The position numbers and the translations under genes are program-made. This document shows, piece after piece, positions 32,715-41,710 of a stretch of 49,895 bases of DNA (its first letter is position 1; each line of letters opens with the position of its first letter). The DNA is taken from positions 1-49,895 of the forward strand of contig CAZFIO010000002.1 in NCBI GenBank assembly GCA_964519585.1, given 5' to 3'. The notes beneath the pieces were generated by a model. It saw only the letters and a program-made list of their open reading frames with translations, did not search any database and was not told the origin of the DNA. The DNA comes from CAZFIO01 sp964519585 (GTDB lineage: Bacteria; Bacillota; Clostridia; Tissierellales; Tissierellaceae).

Positions 32715-33590
32715 CTATTTTCCAATATTGTATATTTTACTAATTGATGAAAAATCTAAATCCTTGTAAGCCTCACCCATGAGTAGTAAATTATAAACCA
32801 AGTTGGTTACCGGTAGTGGACCTCCTTGAGAAGAATCTAAGGCAACCTTTAGGTCCTTTTTCATTAGGCTTAACTTAAAGCCTGGTTGAAATTCATCCTT
32901 TACCAACCTATCAAAATAGTTGATAAAAGCATAGGATGAACCTGAGCTTTGACTTATGATATCCTTCATAATATCAAAATCTATGCCTTGTTCAGATGCT
33001 AGATTGAAGCCCTCTATGACTCCAAAGGCATTTATGGCTATCATCATTTGATTTATAGACTTAAGGATTTTTCCACTGCCTAATTTACCTATATAGTAAA
33101 TATTTTTACTAAAACTAGAGATTACTTCCCTTATCTCTTCAAATTTCTTCTTATCTCCAGACCCAAATACTGTTAAACTACCCGCCTGGGCACCCTTGAC
33201 TCCCCCACTGACTGGCCCATCTAGAATTGTAATCCCCCTTTCCTTGTAGAAATCTTCCAGGTCTATTAGGACTTGGGCTTCACAAGATGTCATATCTAAT
33301 ATTGGGCTAGTAGGACTTACCTTGGCCCTGAAGTCATTATTATGGAGTACTGACTTTACCTCTTCTCCTGTAGGCAGGATGCTGATTATAAGGTCTGCAT
33401 CCTGAGGAATTTCATTTATATGATTAACTAGGTCAGCTCCAGACCTTACCAGGTCTTCAACCCTCTCTACTGATTCTGCTTTCCCACTATGGTGGGCTAT
33501 ATTTAGTTTATAACCAGCATTTAAAAGATGTTTGGCCATGGGGTAACCCATAGCCCCTAAACCTATAAAACCAATTCTCTTAATCTTCAA
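32715..33590 (-). CDS. 3-Hydroxyisobutyrate dehydrogenase-family NAD(P)-dependent oxidoreductase
   Basis: 291 residues of the beta-hydroxyacid dehydrogenase family: Rossmann GFIGLGAMGYPMAKHL, substrate motif DGPVSGGVKGA, and catalytic-Lys segment GSGKILKSINQMM (about K171). It oxidises or reduces a 3-hydroxy acid, such as tartronate semialdehyde, 3-hydroxyisobutyrate or a serine-like compound. TTG start at 33590 with AAGGAG 8 nt upstream, lying within the end of the aminotransferase gene. Together with the C-S lyase and CyuA it suggests processing of a 2-amino or 3-hydroxy acid. Confidence 0.85.
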   Translation of the reverse strand: MKIKRIGFIGLGAMGYPMAKHLLNAGYKLNIAHHSGKAESVERVEDLVRSGADLVNHINEIPQDADLIISILPTGEEVKSVLHNNDFRAKVSPTSPILDMTSCEAQVLIDLEDFYKERGITILDGPVSGGVKGAQAGSLTVFGSGDKKKFEEIREVISSFSKNIYYIGKLGSGKILKSINQMMIAINAFGVIEGFNLASEQGIDFDIMKDIISQSSGSSYAFINYFDRLVKDEFQPGFKLSLMKKDLKVALDSSQGGPLPVTNLVYNLLLMGEAYKDLDFSSISKIYNIGK

Positions 33591-33591
33591 T

Positions 33592-34761
33592 TTAAAAACT
33601 CCTTATAGTTTTTTCAATTCTTTTTAGTCCTTCTTCTAAGATTGATCTAGGACAGCCAACATTTAACCTAAAGAACTTGTCCCCTTCTTTACCATAGGGT
33701 CTACCATCATTTAGGGCAACCTTGCCTACTTTAATCAGGGCTTCATTTATTTCATCTGCGGTCTTATTCAGGGAGTTGAAATCTAGCCATAGTAAATAGG
33801 TACCTTCAGGTCTATCTAGCTTAATCTCGGGAATATTTTTCCTAATATAATCAATAGCATAATCAATATTGTCCTCTATATAAACCATGACTTCCTCTAA
33901 CCATTGGCCACCTTTATTGTAAGCAACTTCAAGTCCAAGGGCACCAAAGATAGTTGTAGCATCTATTTCCATGGCAGCAATTGTATTCTGGTAAACCTCT
34001 CTCAACTTTTCATTTGCTATTATAGCAACAGAGGTAACTAAACCAGCAATGTTGAAGGTCTTGCTTGGTGCCATAAGGGTTATGGTTCTATCTTCTAGTT
34101 CCTTGGAGATGGATGCCATAGGGGTGTGTTTAACACCTTTTAGGGTAAAGTCACTATGGATTTCATCTGATATAACGGTAATATCATTTTCTAAACATAT
34201 ATTCCCTAGCCTTTCTAGTTCCTCCCTGGACCAAACTCTACCTACAGGATTTTGTGGGTTACATAGTAGCATAAGTTTTGTATCCCCTATATTATTTTCT
34301 AGGTCCTCATAATCCATTACAAACTTTTCACCGTCGTGCTTTAGGGGGTTGTTATGGGCAAGTCTACCATTGTTATCTAGGACCCTATAAAATGGTGGAT
34401 ATACCGGTGGTTGTACTAGAACTTTTTCACCCTTTTCAATTAATTCTCTTACTCCTATATTTAAGCCCATTACTACACCTGGAGTAAAGAGAATCCATTC
34501 TTTTTTTATTTCCCAATTAAATCTTTCTTTTACCCAGTTGATTATGGCATCATAGAAGGAATCCTGCCTATAGATATATCCAAATACCCCGTGCTCAACT
34601 CTCTCCTTTAGTGCATCAATAATTTCGTCAGCTGATCTGAAATCCATATCAGCTATCCACATAGGTAATACTTCCTCATCACCATATAATTCCTCTAGGT
34701 TTCCCCACTTAATAGAATCAGAATTCTTTCTGTCAACTATTTCATCAAAGTTATACTTCAT
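33592..34761 (-). CDS. PatB/MalY-family C-S lyase or aminotransferase
   Basis: 389 residues of fold-type I PLP enzymes. The N terminus KYNFDEIVDRKNSDSIKW and MWIADMDFRS are characteristic of PatB/MalY cystathionine beta-lyases; CNPQNPVGRVW and the PLP lysine in APSKTFNIAGL are seen. These enzymes cleave C-S bonds of cystathionine or cysteine conjugates to a thiol, pyruvate and ammonia. Its presence next to a cysteine desulfidase-like gene and a TRAP uptake system suggests sulfur amino-acid use. ATG 34761 follows GGAGG. Confidence 0.87.
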   Translation of the reverse strand: MKYNFDEIVDRKNSDSIKWGNLEELYGDEEVLPMWIADMDFRSADEIIDALKERVEHGVFGYIYRQDSFYDAIINWVKERFNWEIKKEWILFTPGVVMGLNIGVRELIEKGEKVLVQPPVYPPFYRVLDNNGRLAHNNPLKHDGEKFVMDYEDLENNIGDTKLMLLCNPQNPVGRVWSREELERLGNICLENDITVISDEIHSDFTLKGVKHTPMASISKELEDRTITLMAPSKTFNIAGLVTSVAIIANEKLREVYQNTIAAMEIDATTIFGALGLEVAYNKGGQWLEEVMVYIEDNIDYAIDYIRKNIPEIKLDRPEGTYLLWLDFNSLNKTADEINEALIKVGKVALNDGRPYGKEGDKFFRLNVGCPRSILEEGLKRIEKTIRSF

Positions 34762-34899
34762 ATATTAAACCTCCATTTGTAAATTTACTTGTATATATAA
34801 ACAGTTCAACCCCATGCATATAAAACGCATAGGGTGAAGTGATATTTTCATATCTTATATATGCTATTGTTTACTTACCCAAAATTTATATTATAAGAC

Positions 34900-36192
34900 T
34901 TAAACAACAAATTTGGGCATTAAAAGTTTAGGTATGAATAAGAAGAGATCAGGAACTAAAATTCCTGCATATATAATACCAAGGGTTAAAAGAATCAAAG
35001 GTATTATAGCCTTAAAGGACCTTAGGGTACCAATCTTTCCTATTTGAGTTGCAATCAGTAGACATATACCATAGGGTGGAGTAATCTGCCCAATGGATAG
35101 GGTCAATACTGTAACAATACCTAAGTGGACTGAACCTATTCCAGCTATATTTCCTAACTCTTGAAGAATAGGTAGGAAGATTATTATTGCTGTAAGTGGA
35201 CTTAGGAAGGTACCAATTATTATCAAGAATAATACTATTGCTGTAAAGATTCCAAAATAGGAACTTGTTATTCCCATAATCATTTGTGCTATTGCTTGAG
35301 GTGCATCTAGGTAGGCAATTAGCCAGCCAACAATCCCAGCTCCAGCAACAGCAAACATTGGAAGGGCTGAGGCTATAACTGAGTCAGCAATTACCTTTGG
35401 TAGGTCTTTTATTTTATAGGACCTATAAACCACAAACATTAGAATAAAACCATATACTACTGAAACTGCTGCAGCTTCTGTAGCTGTAAATAAACCACCT
35501 GTTATACCAAACAAGATTATTGATGGTAATAATAGGGGTGGAAAAGCATGTACAAAAGATTTAGCCTTTTCTTTCATAGTTGTTTTAGGAAGAGCTGGAT
35601 AATCATTTTTCTTTGCTAGGTATAGGGTATAACCCATTTGTGAAAAACCTATTAAAAGTCCTGGAACAATTCCTGATAGGAAAAGTGCTCCTATGGATAC
35701 CTGACCCATAGCTCCATATACAACCATCATTATGCTAGGCGGTATAATACTACCTAGGGTAGATGAGGCTGCTGTAATAGCAACACTATAGTCTACATCA
35801 TATCCATCTTCAACCATGGCAGGAATTAACATGGCTCCGATACTAGCTGTGTCAGCTGCTGATGATCCTGATAATCCTGCAAAAAGCATACTTACAAGTA
35901 CATTTACATGGCCTAGACCACCTTTAATATGGCCAATCATAGCATTGGAAAAGTCTACAAGTCTTCTAGTGATTCCACCTTCATTCATTAGGTTACCTAA
36001 TAAAAGGAAAAATGGTACTGCCAATAGGGGGAATGAGTTTATACTTGCAAACATGTTGTTTAATATTGTAGTAAAGGGCAAGTCTAAATACATCATAGTT
36101 GTCATACCAGATAGGGCCAAAGAATGGGCTACTGGTATTTTAATTAAAATAAATAGGAAGAAACTACCCATTAATAGCACGATTGGATTCAA
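34900..36192 (-). CDS. dctM: TRAP transporter large permease (DctM)
   Basis: 430 residues, about 12-13 membrane helices, DctM family: NMFASINSFPLLAVPFFLLLGNLMNEGGIT, GLSGSSAADTASIGAMLIPAM, SSTLGSIIPPSIMMV and IGQITPPYG. The start is taken as TTG 36192, 9 nt after AAGGAG; the TTG at 36201 abuts that site and the ATG at MGSFF has none. It overlaps dctQ by 29 nt, implying coupling. It is the cation-coupled transport subunit working with DctQ and DctP. Confidence 0.92.
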   Translation of the reverse strand: MNPIVLLMGSFFLFILIKIPVAHSLALSGMTTMMYLDLPFTTILNNMFASINSFPLLAVPFFLLLGNLMNEGGITRRLVDFSNAMIGHIKGGLGHVNVLVSMLFAGLSGSSAADTASIGAMLIPAMVEDGYDVDYSVAITAASSTLGSIIPPSIMMVVYGAMGQVSIGALFLSGIVPGLLIGFSQMGYTLYLAKKNDYPALPKTTMKEKAKSFVHAFPPLLLPSIILFGITGGLFTATEAAAVSVVYGFILMFVVYRSYKIKDLPKVIADSVIASALPMFAVAGAGIVGWLIAYLDAPQAIAQMIMGITSSYFGIFTAIVLFLIIIGTFLSPLTAIIIFLPILQELGNIAGIGSVHLGIVTVLTLSIGQITPPYGICLLIATQIGKIGTLRSFKAIIPLILLTLGIIYAGILVPDLFLFIPKLLMPKFVV

Positions 36193-36706
36193 GTATATCA
36201 ACTCCTTCTACTTTTATTTTTCCTGTCATAATATCTTTTAATCTAGTAACATTCTTAACTAATTGTTCTATGTTGAATGATGCCATTATAAAACCTGATA
36301 CTGGAATAGCAGCAAACATTACAGTCTGTGGTAAGGATAGGGCTGTAGTGTATCTGATCATTCCCATTTTTGCGAATTTTATGCCATTTATAGACATAAT
36401 ATATAAAAGAGCAAAGGATGCTAGATCAGCTATAATATCGAAAACCAGGTTGGTCTTAACATAATGCATTGGTATAAGTTCTACTATATAGTGCCTTCTG
36501 CTTCTTACGGCTATTGCTGAACCTAAAAAAACTAACCAAATGAAACATATGATTGCAACTTCTGTTGACCAGATTATAGGTTTTTTTAATACGTTTCTAA
36601 CAAAAACCTCTATGAATACTGTAAATACTAAGACTAGCATCATAACTACAGTAATCGCTCTCAAAGCTTTTTCTATAAAATCATTGACTTTCTCAAAAAA
36701 CTTCAT
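36164..36706 (-). CDS. dctQ: TRAP transporter small permease (DctQ)
   Basis: 180 residues with four hydrophobic helices, DctQ type: VVMMLVLVFTVFIEVFVRNV, WSTEVAIICFIWLVFLG, then the AVRSRRHYIVE signature. ATG 36706 follows AAAGAGGTG. It couples DctP to DctM in the membrane. The spacer to dctP carries a perfect hairpin that may protect the dctP message. Confidence 0.9.
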   Translation of the reverse strand: MKFFEKVNDFIEKALRAITVVMMLVLVFTVFIEVFVRNVLKKPIIWSTEVAIICFIWLVFLGSAIAVRSRRHYIVELIPMHYVKTNLVFDIIADLASFALLYIMSINGIKFAKMGMIRYTTALSLPQTVMFAAIPVSGFIMASFNIEQLVKNVTRLKDIMTGKIKVEGVDILESNRAING

Positions 36707-36751
36707 TTTACACCTCTTTCTAATCTTATAAATTATATTAAGGGGGGGGAT

Positions 36752-36779
36752 GGAATCTATCGAAAGGTCGATAGATTCC
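36752..36779 (-). other. Perfect hairpin between dctP and dctQ
   Basis: GGAATCTATCG (36752-36762) and CGATAGATTCC (36769-36779), 11 bp, 6-nt loop. On the minus strand it follows the dctP stop and is trailed by a C-run (8 G at 36742-36749 on plus), not a T-run, so it is likelier a stability element favouring binding-protein expression than a full terminator. Confidence 0.65.
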
Positions 36780-36790
36780 TTGCCTTAAAT

Positions 36791-37846
36791 TTATTTCATT
36801 TCGTTAATCATTCTTAAGATTTCTTCTCCACCTACATCTTTTGCAAGTTCTTCATATAATGGAGCAACAACTTCTGCAAATGCAGCCTTGTCAACTTCAT
36901 TAATTTCTGTGTCAAATTCTTCCTCTAACTTTTTGAATAAACCTGCTTCTGCTTCCATAGCATTTTTACTTCCTAGTACTGCAGCTTCGTCAGCAGCTGT
37001 TGCAACGATATTCATATATTCTTCTGGTAGCTTATCAAATGTTTTTTCACTCATACTGAAGTGAGTTACCATAAATAAATGTTGAGTTTTACTTAAATAT
37101 GGTGCAACTTCATAAGTTTTGGATCCAATGTGTCCACTTAGGGTAGCTTCAAAAGCATTAACTACTCCTGTTTGGATAGCTGAGTATACTTCGTTAAATG
37201 GAAGTGATGTTGGGATTGCACCTATAGCTCCCCAAAGTTTTGATTCCATTGGTGAACCTGGTAATCTCATTTTTAAGCCTTTTAGATCGTCAGGCTTTTC
37301 AATTGGTTTAAGATTGTTGAAAGTATATCTGGAACCACCATTACTTAAACCTAGTAATTTCAGGCCTAATTTCTTTTCTGCATATAGTTCAGCAAACTTT
37401 TTACTTACTGGACTATTTGCGTCCAATACTTTTTCAAATTGTTCAGCACTATCAAAAAGATAGGATAGTCCAAATACTTGGTATTCTGGTATAAAGGATG
37501 CAAAGTTTTGAGTTCCACCGATTACGAAGTCAATTGTTCCACTTCTCATCTCATCGATAGTAGTTTCATCTGCACCTAATTGTCCTGATGGATATACGGT
37601 AACTTTTACCTTACCATCTGTTTTTGCTTCAACTTCTGATTTGAAGTATTCAGCCATGTCTATCCATGGGTGTGGAGCTGATACAACTGTTGCAAGCTTT
37701 AATTCATAGGTTTGGCCTTCATCAACTGGTTGTTTTTCACCATTGTCAGATGGTTTTTCTTCCCCTTTACCACAACCTGCTAGTAGAGCTAAGGATAGTA
37801 GTAAAATTGCCATTAGTAATGAAATTCTTTTAAGATTTTTTTTCAT
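36791..37846 (-). CDS. dctP: TRAP transporter substrate-binding lipoprotein (DctP)
   Basis: 351 residues with a lipoprotein signal: hydrophobic LSLALLAGC lipobox, acylated Cys near residue 25, then a charged linker. DctP/DctP-like binding fold: LKLATVVSAPHPWIDMAEYFKSEVEAKTDGKVKV, GSRYTFNNLKPIEKPDDLKGLKMR (the conserved Arg for carboxylate), then PFNEVYSAIQTGVVNAFE. It captures an organic acid or amino acid outside the membrane. ATG 37846 follows GGAGGG. Confidence 0.92.
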   Translation of the reverse strand: MKKNLKRISLLMAILLLSLALLAGCGKGEEKPSDNGEKQPVDEGQTYELKLATVVSAPHPWIDMAEYFKSEVEAKTDGKVKVTVYPSGQLGADETTIDEMRSGTIDFVIGGTQNFASFIPEYQVFGLSYLFDSAEQFEKVLDANSPVSKKFAELYAEKKLGLKLLGLSNGGSRYTFNNLKPIEKPDDLKGLKMRLPGSPMESKLWGAIGAIPTSLPFNEVYSAIQTGVVNAFEATLSGHIGSKTYEVAPYLSKTQHLFMVTHFSMSEKTFDKLPEEYMNIVATAADEAAVLGSKNAMEAEAGLFKKLEEEFDTEINEVDKAAFAEVVAPLYEELAKDVGGEEILRMINEMK

Positions 37847-37886
37847 TTTTTCCCTCCGTTAAAATAATTTATATTCAAAGTTGATT

Positions 37887-38897
37887 CTAGTATTTAGAAC
37901 CATACTTTTGAACCGCTAGTCGTGCTGCATAATAGTTTATATCTGGAGTATCTGGATTAGCAACACATCCAGGTCCTACCATAAATCCTTTTTTACCTGC
38001 CATTTCAAAGGCTTCATATACATGCTTGTCTATTTCTTCTGGTGTTCCATTTAGAAGTATATCGTTTTCATTTAATCCACCTAGCAAGCATTTGTCAGTA
38101 ATTTTTCTAGCTTCTGCCAAGGATGGGGCTATCCATCTATCGTGCCAATTTATACAGTTTCCAGGATATGATGCTAGTTTTTCAAACATGGTATTTTCAC
38201 CGTGAATATGAATTATGTTAAAGAAGGTATCATCCTTAACAGCATCAAATAATTGTAGGTCGTATTTTGCTCCAAATTCATCATAGGCTTCTTCTGTCAT
38301 CATGTCTGTTGTTGAACATTGTGAGGCAAAGAAGAATCCACTAACTCCTGCATTGACATTTTCTTTCATAAAGTTAATGGTTGTTTCTGTAATGTTTTGT
38401 AGAGCTTGATGAAATAGTTTTGGGTCTTCTTTTAGGTCTTCAAATATTCTTGGTCCTGCTAGCTTTAAAGCAGTAGTAAGGGGACTAAAAATAGTTTGAA
38501 CAAATGGAGCATCGTCACCTGAAGCCTTTAATAGCTTAGATACGTGGCTAGCTAGTTGTACTTGCTGTCCGTGAGTTCCATAGGTTCCTGCTAGTACCTT
38601 TATATCTTCCCATTCCTTAATGTCCTTTATTCCATACTCATCAATTATTGGTGGTTGGTTTTTTGTGCCATAAACCTTAATTTTTGGTCCATAGTCTTGA
38701 ACACTATAGAGCCCAAAAGGCATTAACTTTATAAAATCGTGGTCATATTTCTTCATAAATTCAACTTGTGTCTCAGCTAAAGTTCTTGGGTCCTGGTCCT
38801 TATGTGGAAAATGCAGCCAAATACTATGGGGAACTCTATCTACTTCTTCCTTTTTTAAGGCTGCTAGAACTCTTTCCTTCTTTGTCATAAGATTCAT
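37887..38897 (-). CDS. Uroporphyrinogen decarboxylase (URO-D) family protein, MtaA-like
   Basis: 336 residues of the URO-D/methylcobamide methyltransferase superfamily, not HemE by context. Seen: KKERVLAALKKEEVDRVP N-terminal motif, IIHIHGEN (HxH where relatives have HxC), and GFMVGPGCVANPDTP with the C-terminal Cys. Such proteins often transfer methyl groups from corrinoids to thiols, with Zn bound by His and Cys. Lying between dctP and a cysteine desulfidase-like gene, it may demethylate a methylated substrate of the TRAP system; this is inference. ATG 38897 follows AGGAG. Confidence 0.82.
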   Translation of the reverse strand: MNLMTKKERVLAALKKEEVDRVPHSIWLHFPHKDQDPRTLAETQVEFMKKYDHDFIKLMPFGLYSVQDYGPKIKVYGTKNQPPIIDEYGIKDIKEWEDIKVLAGTYGTHGQQVQLASHVSKLLKASGDDAPFVQTIFSPLTTALKLAGPRIFEDLKEDPKLFHQALQNITETTINFMKENVNAGVSGFFFASQCSTTDMMTEEAYDEFGAKYDLQLFDAVKDDTFFNIIHIHGENTMFEKLASYPGNCINWHDRWIAPSLAEARKITDKCLLGGLNENDILLNGTPEEIDKHVYEAFEMAGKKGFMVGPGCVANPDTPDINYYAARLAVQKYGSKY

Positions 38898-38920
38898 TTT
38901 ATCACTCCTAAATATTGTAA

Positions 38921-40222
38921 TTATTGGTGTGTCATAATATCAATTATGTTGTTATCTGCTGACTTCATACCTTCTTGGCAAAAGATACCTAAATTTCTGA
39001 TTGTTGATTCAACCTCTCCTCCAACAATTCCATCTAGGTCAGATACAAATATGTTTGCTAGGGCTAGTTTAGCTTGAATGATTGCTTCTGCAGAGGCTGT
39101 TGATAGTTTAAATGCACATCCACCTTTAGCTCCATCACATACCATGCCTGCCAGGGTTGCTACCATATTGTTAATAGCTCCAGCAATTTGCTCATTGCTA
39201 CCACCTAGTGCCCAAGTCACTGAGGCAGATGCCCCAATTCCAGCTGCAATAGCACATCCACATACTGCTGAAAGTCTACCTGTATATACCTTGATATAGG
39301 AAGTAGTTAGGTGACTAAAGGCTAAGGTTCTGGCTAGTTTCTCATCATCATAGCCCATGCTTTCACAGACAACTGCAGGTGGTATAATAGCTGTAATACC
39401 ATGATTACCACTACCAGCACTAGACATTACAGGCATATTAATACCTGCCATTCTAGCATCACAAGCTGCTGATGTCAAGATTCGCACTTCATTAACAAGA
39501 TCCTTCTGCATGACACCCTCTTCCACTAGTGCATTTAAGGCTGCACCTAGTCCAGCCCCGGACTTGTCTTGTAGCCCCACTTCTGCCATATCCATATTTA
39601 ATTTAACACCTTCCAGCATAAATGCAATGTCATTATATGGTATGTTTTCAACAAAATACCTGATGTCTGTTAGGTAGTAATCCTTAAGATTTCCGTAGGA
39701 ACTGGCTGATGGTGCACCTAGAATTTCCTCTTTTTCAAAGATTACTTCATCATTTGCTTTTATAAGGACGAAGTTTGTATGGCTATCCTTTATAATAACA
39801 AAACCTCTACCCTTGTCCGTAATAACTTCTACTTCTATATAAAAGTTACCCTTTTCTGCTTCGACTTCAATTTTTATAAGATCTTTCCTCACTAAATCTC
39901 TTGCTTCTTCAACACTTTTTTCATCCACAGCACTAAATACTTCTAGGCCTAGACTTGGATCCCCACAGGTAATTGCTAAAGCAGAAGCAAATACCAAACC
40001 TTTTTCTGGTGTTCCAGGAATTCCTACTCCCATACCGTTTTTGTAGATATTGGGGCTAAGCTTGGCATTTATAGCCTTTACCTCTCCCTCTACTACTTTA
40101 TATGCCTGGGCTACAGCTAGTCCCAATGCAACAGGTTCAGTACAACCTAAGGCAGGTTTTACTTCATTCTTAAGAACCTGTAGCAGGTCTTCAAAAAGCT
40201 GTTTCTGGTTTTCTACAGTCAT
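38921..40222 (-). CDS. CyuA/UPF0597-type L-cysteine desulfidase or serine dehydratase-like enzyme
   Basis: 433 residues. Serine dehydratase alpha-like family (CyuA, YhaM): VKPALGCTEPVALGLA, PNIYKNGMGVGIPGT, SSAGSGNHGITAIIPP, SAVCGCAIAAG and VCDGAKGGCAFK. The cysteines in GCTEP, CGC/CDGAKGGC match the 4Fe-4S cluster ligands of this family, which degrades L-cysteine to pyruvate, sulfide and ammonia. It is the first gene after the sigma-54 promoter at 40259-40275. ATG 40222 follows GGAGG. Serine or another beta-substituted alanine as substrate cannot be excluded. Confidence 0.9.
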   Translation of the reverse strand: MTVENQKQLFEDLLQVLKNEVKPALGCTEPVALGLAVAQAYKVVEGEVKAINAKLSPNIYKNGMGVGIPGTPEKGLVFASALAITCGDPSLGLEVFSAVDEKSVEEARDLVRKDLIKIEVEAEKGNFYIEVEVITDKGRGFVIIKDSHTNFVLIKANDEVIFEKEEILGAPSASSYGNLKDYYLTDIRYFVENIPYNDIAFMLEGVKLNMDMAEVGLQDKSGAGLGAALNALVEEGVMQKDLVNEVRILTSAACDARMAGINMPVMSSAGSGNHGITAIIPPAVVCESMGYDDEKLARTLAFSHLTTSYIKVYTGRLSAVCGCAIAAGIGASASVTWALGGSNEQIAGAINNMVATLAGMVCDGAKGGCAFKLSTASAEAIIQAKLALANIFVSDLDGIVGGEVESTIRNLGIFCQEGMKSADNNIIDIMTHQ

Positions 40223-40258
40223 TATACTACACCTCCAAATTATTCATCTATAAATGAT

Positions 40259-40275
40259 TGCAAAAACCATGCCAA
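40259..40275 (-). promoter_or_regulatory. Sigma-54 promoter of the CyuA/TRAP operon
   Basis: Minus strand TTGGCATGGTTTTTGCA, GG and GC separated by 10 nt; 37 nt upstream of the cyuA-like ATG. The same form as the dpaL sigma-54 promoter. Confidence 0.88.
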
Positions 40276-40398
40276 CTTGCATATTTTAAAATAATTTTTA
40301 CTTCCTTTACTCTTCCTTGTAAAATATAGGTTTCCAGTCTATCTTTTTATTACCCAAATTTAATATATAAATATCACTATATAAATTTATTAGGTTTT

Positions 40399-40435
40399 CT
40401 TATCATTCTTAAGAATGTTTCTGAATATTGATAAG
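40399..40435. promoter_or_regulatory. Putative activator-binding site upstream of the CyuA/TRAP operon
   Basis: A perfect 14-bp palindrome CATTCTTAAGAATG (40404-40417) inside flanking TTATCA (40400-40405) and TGATAA (40429-40434) half-sites, about 130 bp upstream of the sigma-54 promoter and also close to the divergent promoter at 40465. Confidence 0.5.
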
Positions 40436-40464
40436 GATTTTCATAGGAAGTTAAAAAACTTTGT

Positions 40465-40493
40465 TTGTCAGAGCTTGGGTCCTTGTGTATAAT
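40465..40493 (+). promoter_or_regulatory. Sigma-A promoter of the alanine-dehydrogenase-like gene
   Basis: TTGTCA (40465-40470), 17-nt spacer, TATAAT (40488-40493), 34 nt before the ATG. Confidence 0.82.
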
Positions 40494-40526
40494 AGATATA
40501 TTCAGAATTTTTGGGAGGTGCTAGTT

Positions 40527-41648
40527 ATGATAATAGGTATAACAAAAGAAATAAAAGGCGATGAAGAAAGAGTTGCTATTTTACCATCTGGAGTTAAGGA
40601 TTTTGTTTCACATGGTCACAAGGTTCTTGTCCAAGAGGATGCAGGTTTGGCCAGTGGCTTTACTAATCAGGACTATATAGCTGCTGGAGCACAAATAGTT
40701 TCTTCAATGATAGATGTATATAAGGAAGCTGATTTGATGTTTAAGGTGAAAGAGGTTATCCGGGAAGAATACCATTATATAAGAGAGGGGCAAATCTTCT
40801 TTGGTTATTATCAGACCCAGGATAGGCCTGAGCTTACTAAAGTCCTTTTGGATAAAAAGGCTATAGTTTATTCCTACGAAAGGGTAGAAAATCAGAAAGG
40901 AGAATTTCCACTTCTAGCTCCTATGAGTGTAATTGCAGGAAAGGTTTCTGCAATTTTGGGTGCCTACCATTTATTTAATACTAATGGAGGGGAAGGTATA
41001 CTTATAGGTGGATATCCAGGAATAGAACCTGCCAAGGTTGCTATTTTGGGTGCTGGAAATTCAGGACTTGGAGCCTTACAATACCTTGTAGGCCTAGGTG
41101 CAGAGGTTACCTTATTAGATAGGAATATTCATAAGTTGAAAAATGTTATGGACACCTACCCAGGTGTAAAAACTCTTCTTTTCAGTGAAGATAGTCTTAG
41201 AAAGGTTTTATCTGAGGTTGATATGCTAATAAATTCTATTCGTTTAAAATCTGGTCCTCCACTTTTAACTAGGGATATGCTAAGATTAATGAAGCCCAAC
41301 TCTTTGATTGTAAATGCAGATGGAATGCCTTATGGCGCAATAGAAACTGCCAGGGAAACTACCCATGATGATCCCTCCTATACAGTGGATGGAATTAAAC
41401 ATATCTCCATAAATAACTATCCTAGTGCTGTTACTAAAACTTCCACCATGGCCTTGGCTAATTCAACTACTCCTTATGTGCTAGAAGTAGCAAATAAGGG
41501 TTGGGTTCAAGCCAGTAGGGATAATCTAGCTCTTAAGAATGGTCTTTCTCTGGCAAGGGGCCATCTCACCTTGTCCCATACTGCTAAACTGCATGGACTT
41601 GATTATACACCAGTAGAGGAAGTTCTTAATATCTTCTCTCTTGATTAA
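40527..41648 (+). CDS. Alanine dehydrogenase-family protein with altered catalytic residues
   Basis: 373 residues from ATG 40527, 6-7 nt after GGGAGG; the open frame upstream overlaps the promoter. It aligns along its length with Ald: MIIGITKEIKGDEERVAILPSG, the VKV(K)E lysine, VAILGAGNSGLGALQYL (NAD loop) and KTSTMALANSTTPYVLEVANKGW. However, Ald's TYLHLA (catalytic His96) reads GYYQTQ here, and its DVAIDQGG (Asp270) reads NADGMPYG. So dinucleotide binding is likely, but the substrate or chemistry may differ from alanine deamination. It diverges from the CyuA operon and precedes the sigma-54 activator. An imino- or opine-type reaction is possible. Confidence 0.83.
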   Translation: MIIGITKEIKGDEERVAILPSGVKDFVSHGHKVLVQEDAGLASGFTNQDYIAAGAQIVSSMIDVYKEADLMFKVKEVIREEYHYIREGQIFFGYYQTQDRPELTKVLLDKKAIVYSYERVENQKGEFPLLAPMSVIAGKVSAILGAYHLFNTNGGEGILIGGYPGIEPAKVAILGAGNSGLGALQYLVGLGAEVTLLDRNIHKLKNVMDTYPGVKTLLFSEDSLRKVLSEVDMLINSIRLKSGPPLLTRDMLRLMKPNSLIVNADGMPYGAIETARETTHDDPSYTVDGIKHISINNYPSAVTKTSTMALANSTTPYVLEVANKGWVQASRDNLALKNGLSLARGHLTLSHTAKLHGLDYTPVEEVLNIFSLD

Positions 41649-41672
41649 GAAAGTAATTTTATACAAAGATAT

Positions 41673-41710
41673 AAAAATGTTCCCTTCTTTAAAGAAAGGA
41701 ACATTTTTTT
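41673..41710. terminator. Bidirectional terminator between the Ald-like gene and the sigma-54 activator
   Basis: AATGTTCC and GGAACATT arms around a ~13-nt loop, with A-run before and T-run after. It serves the two converging genes. Confidence 0.85.
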
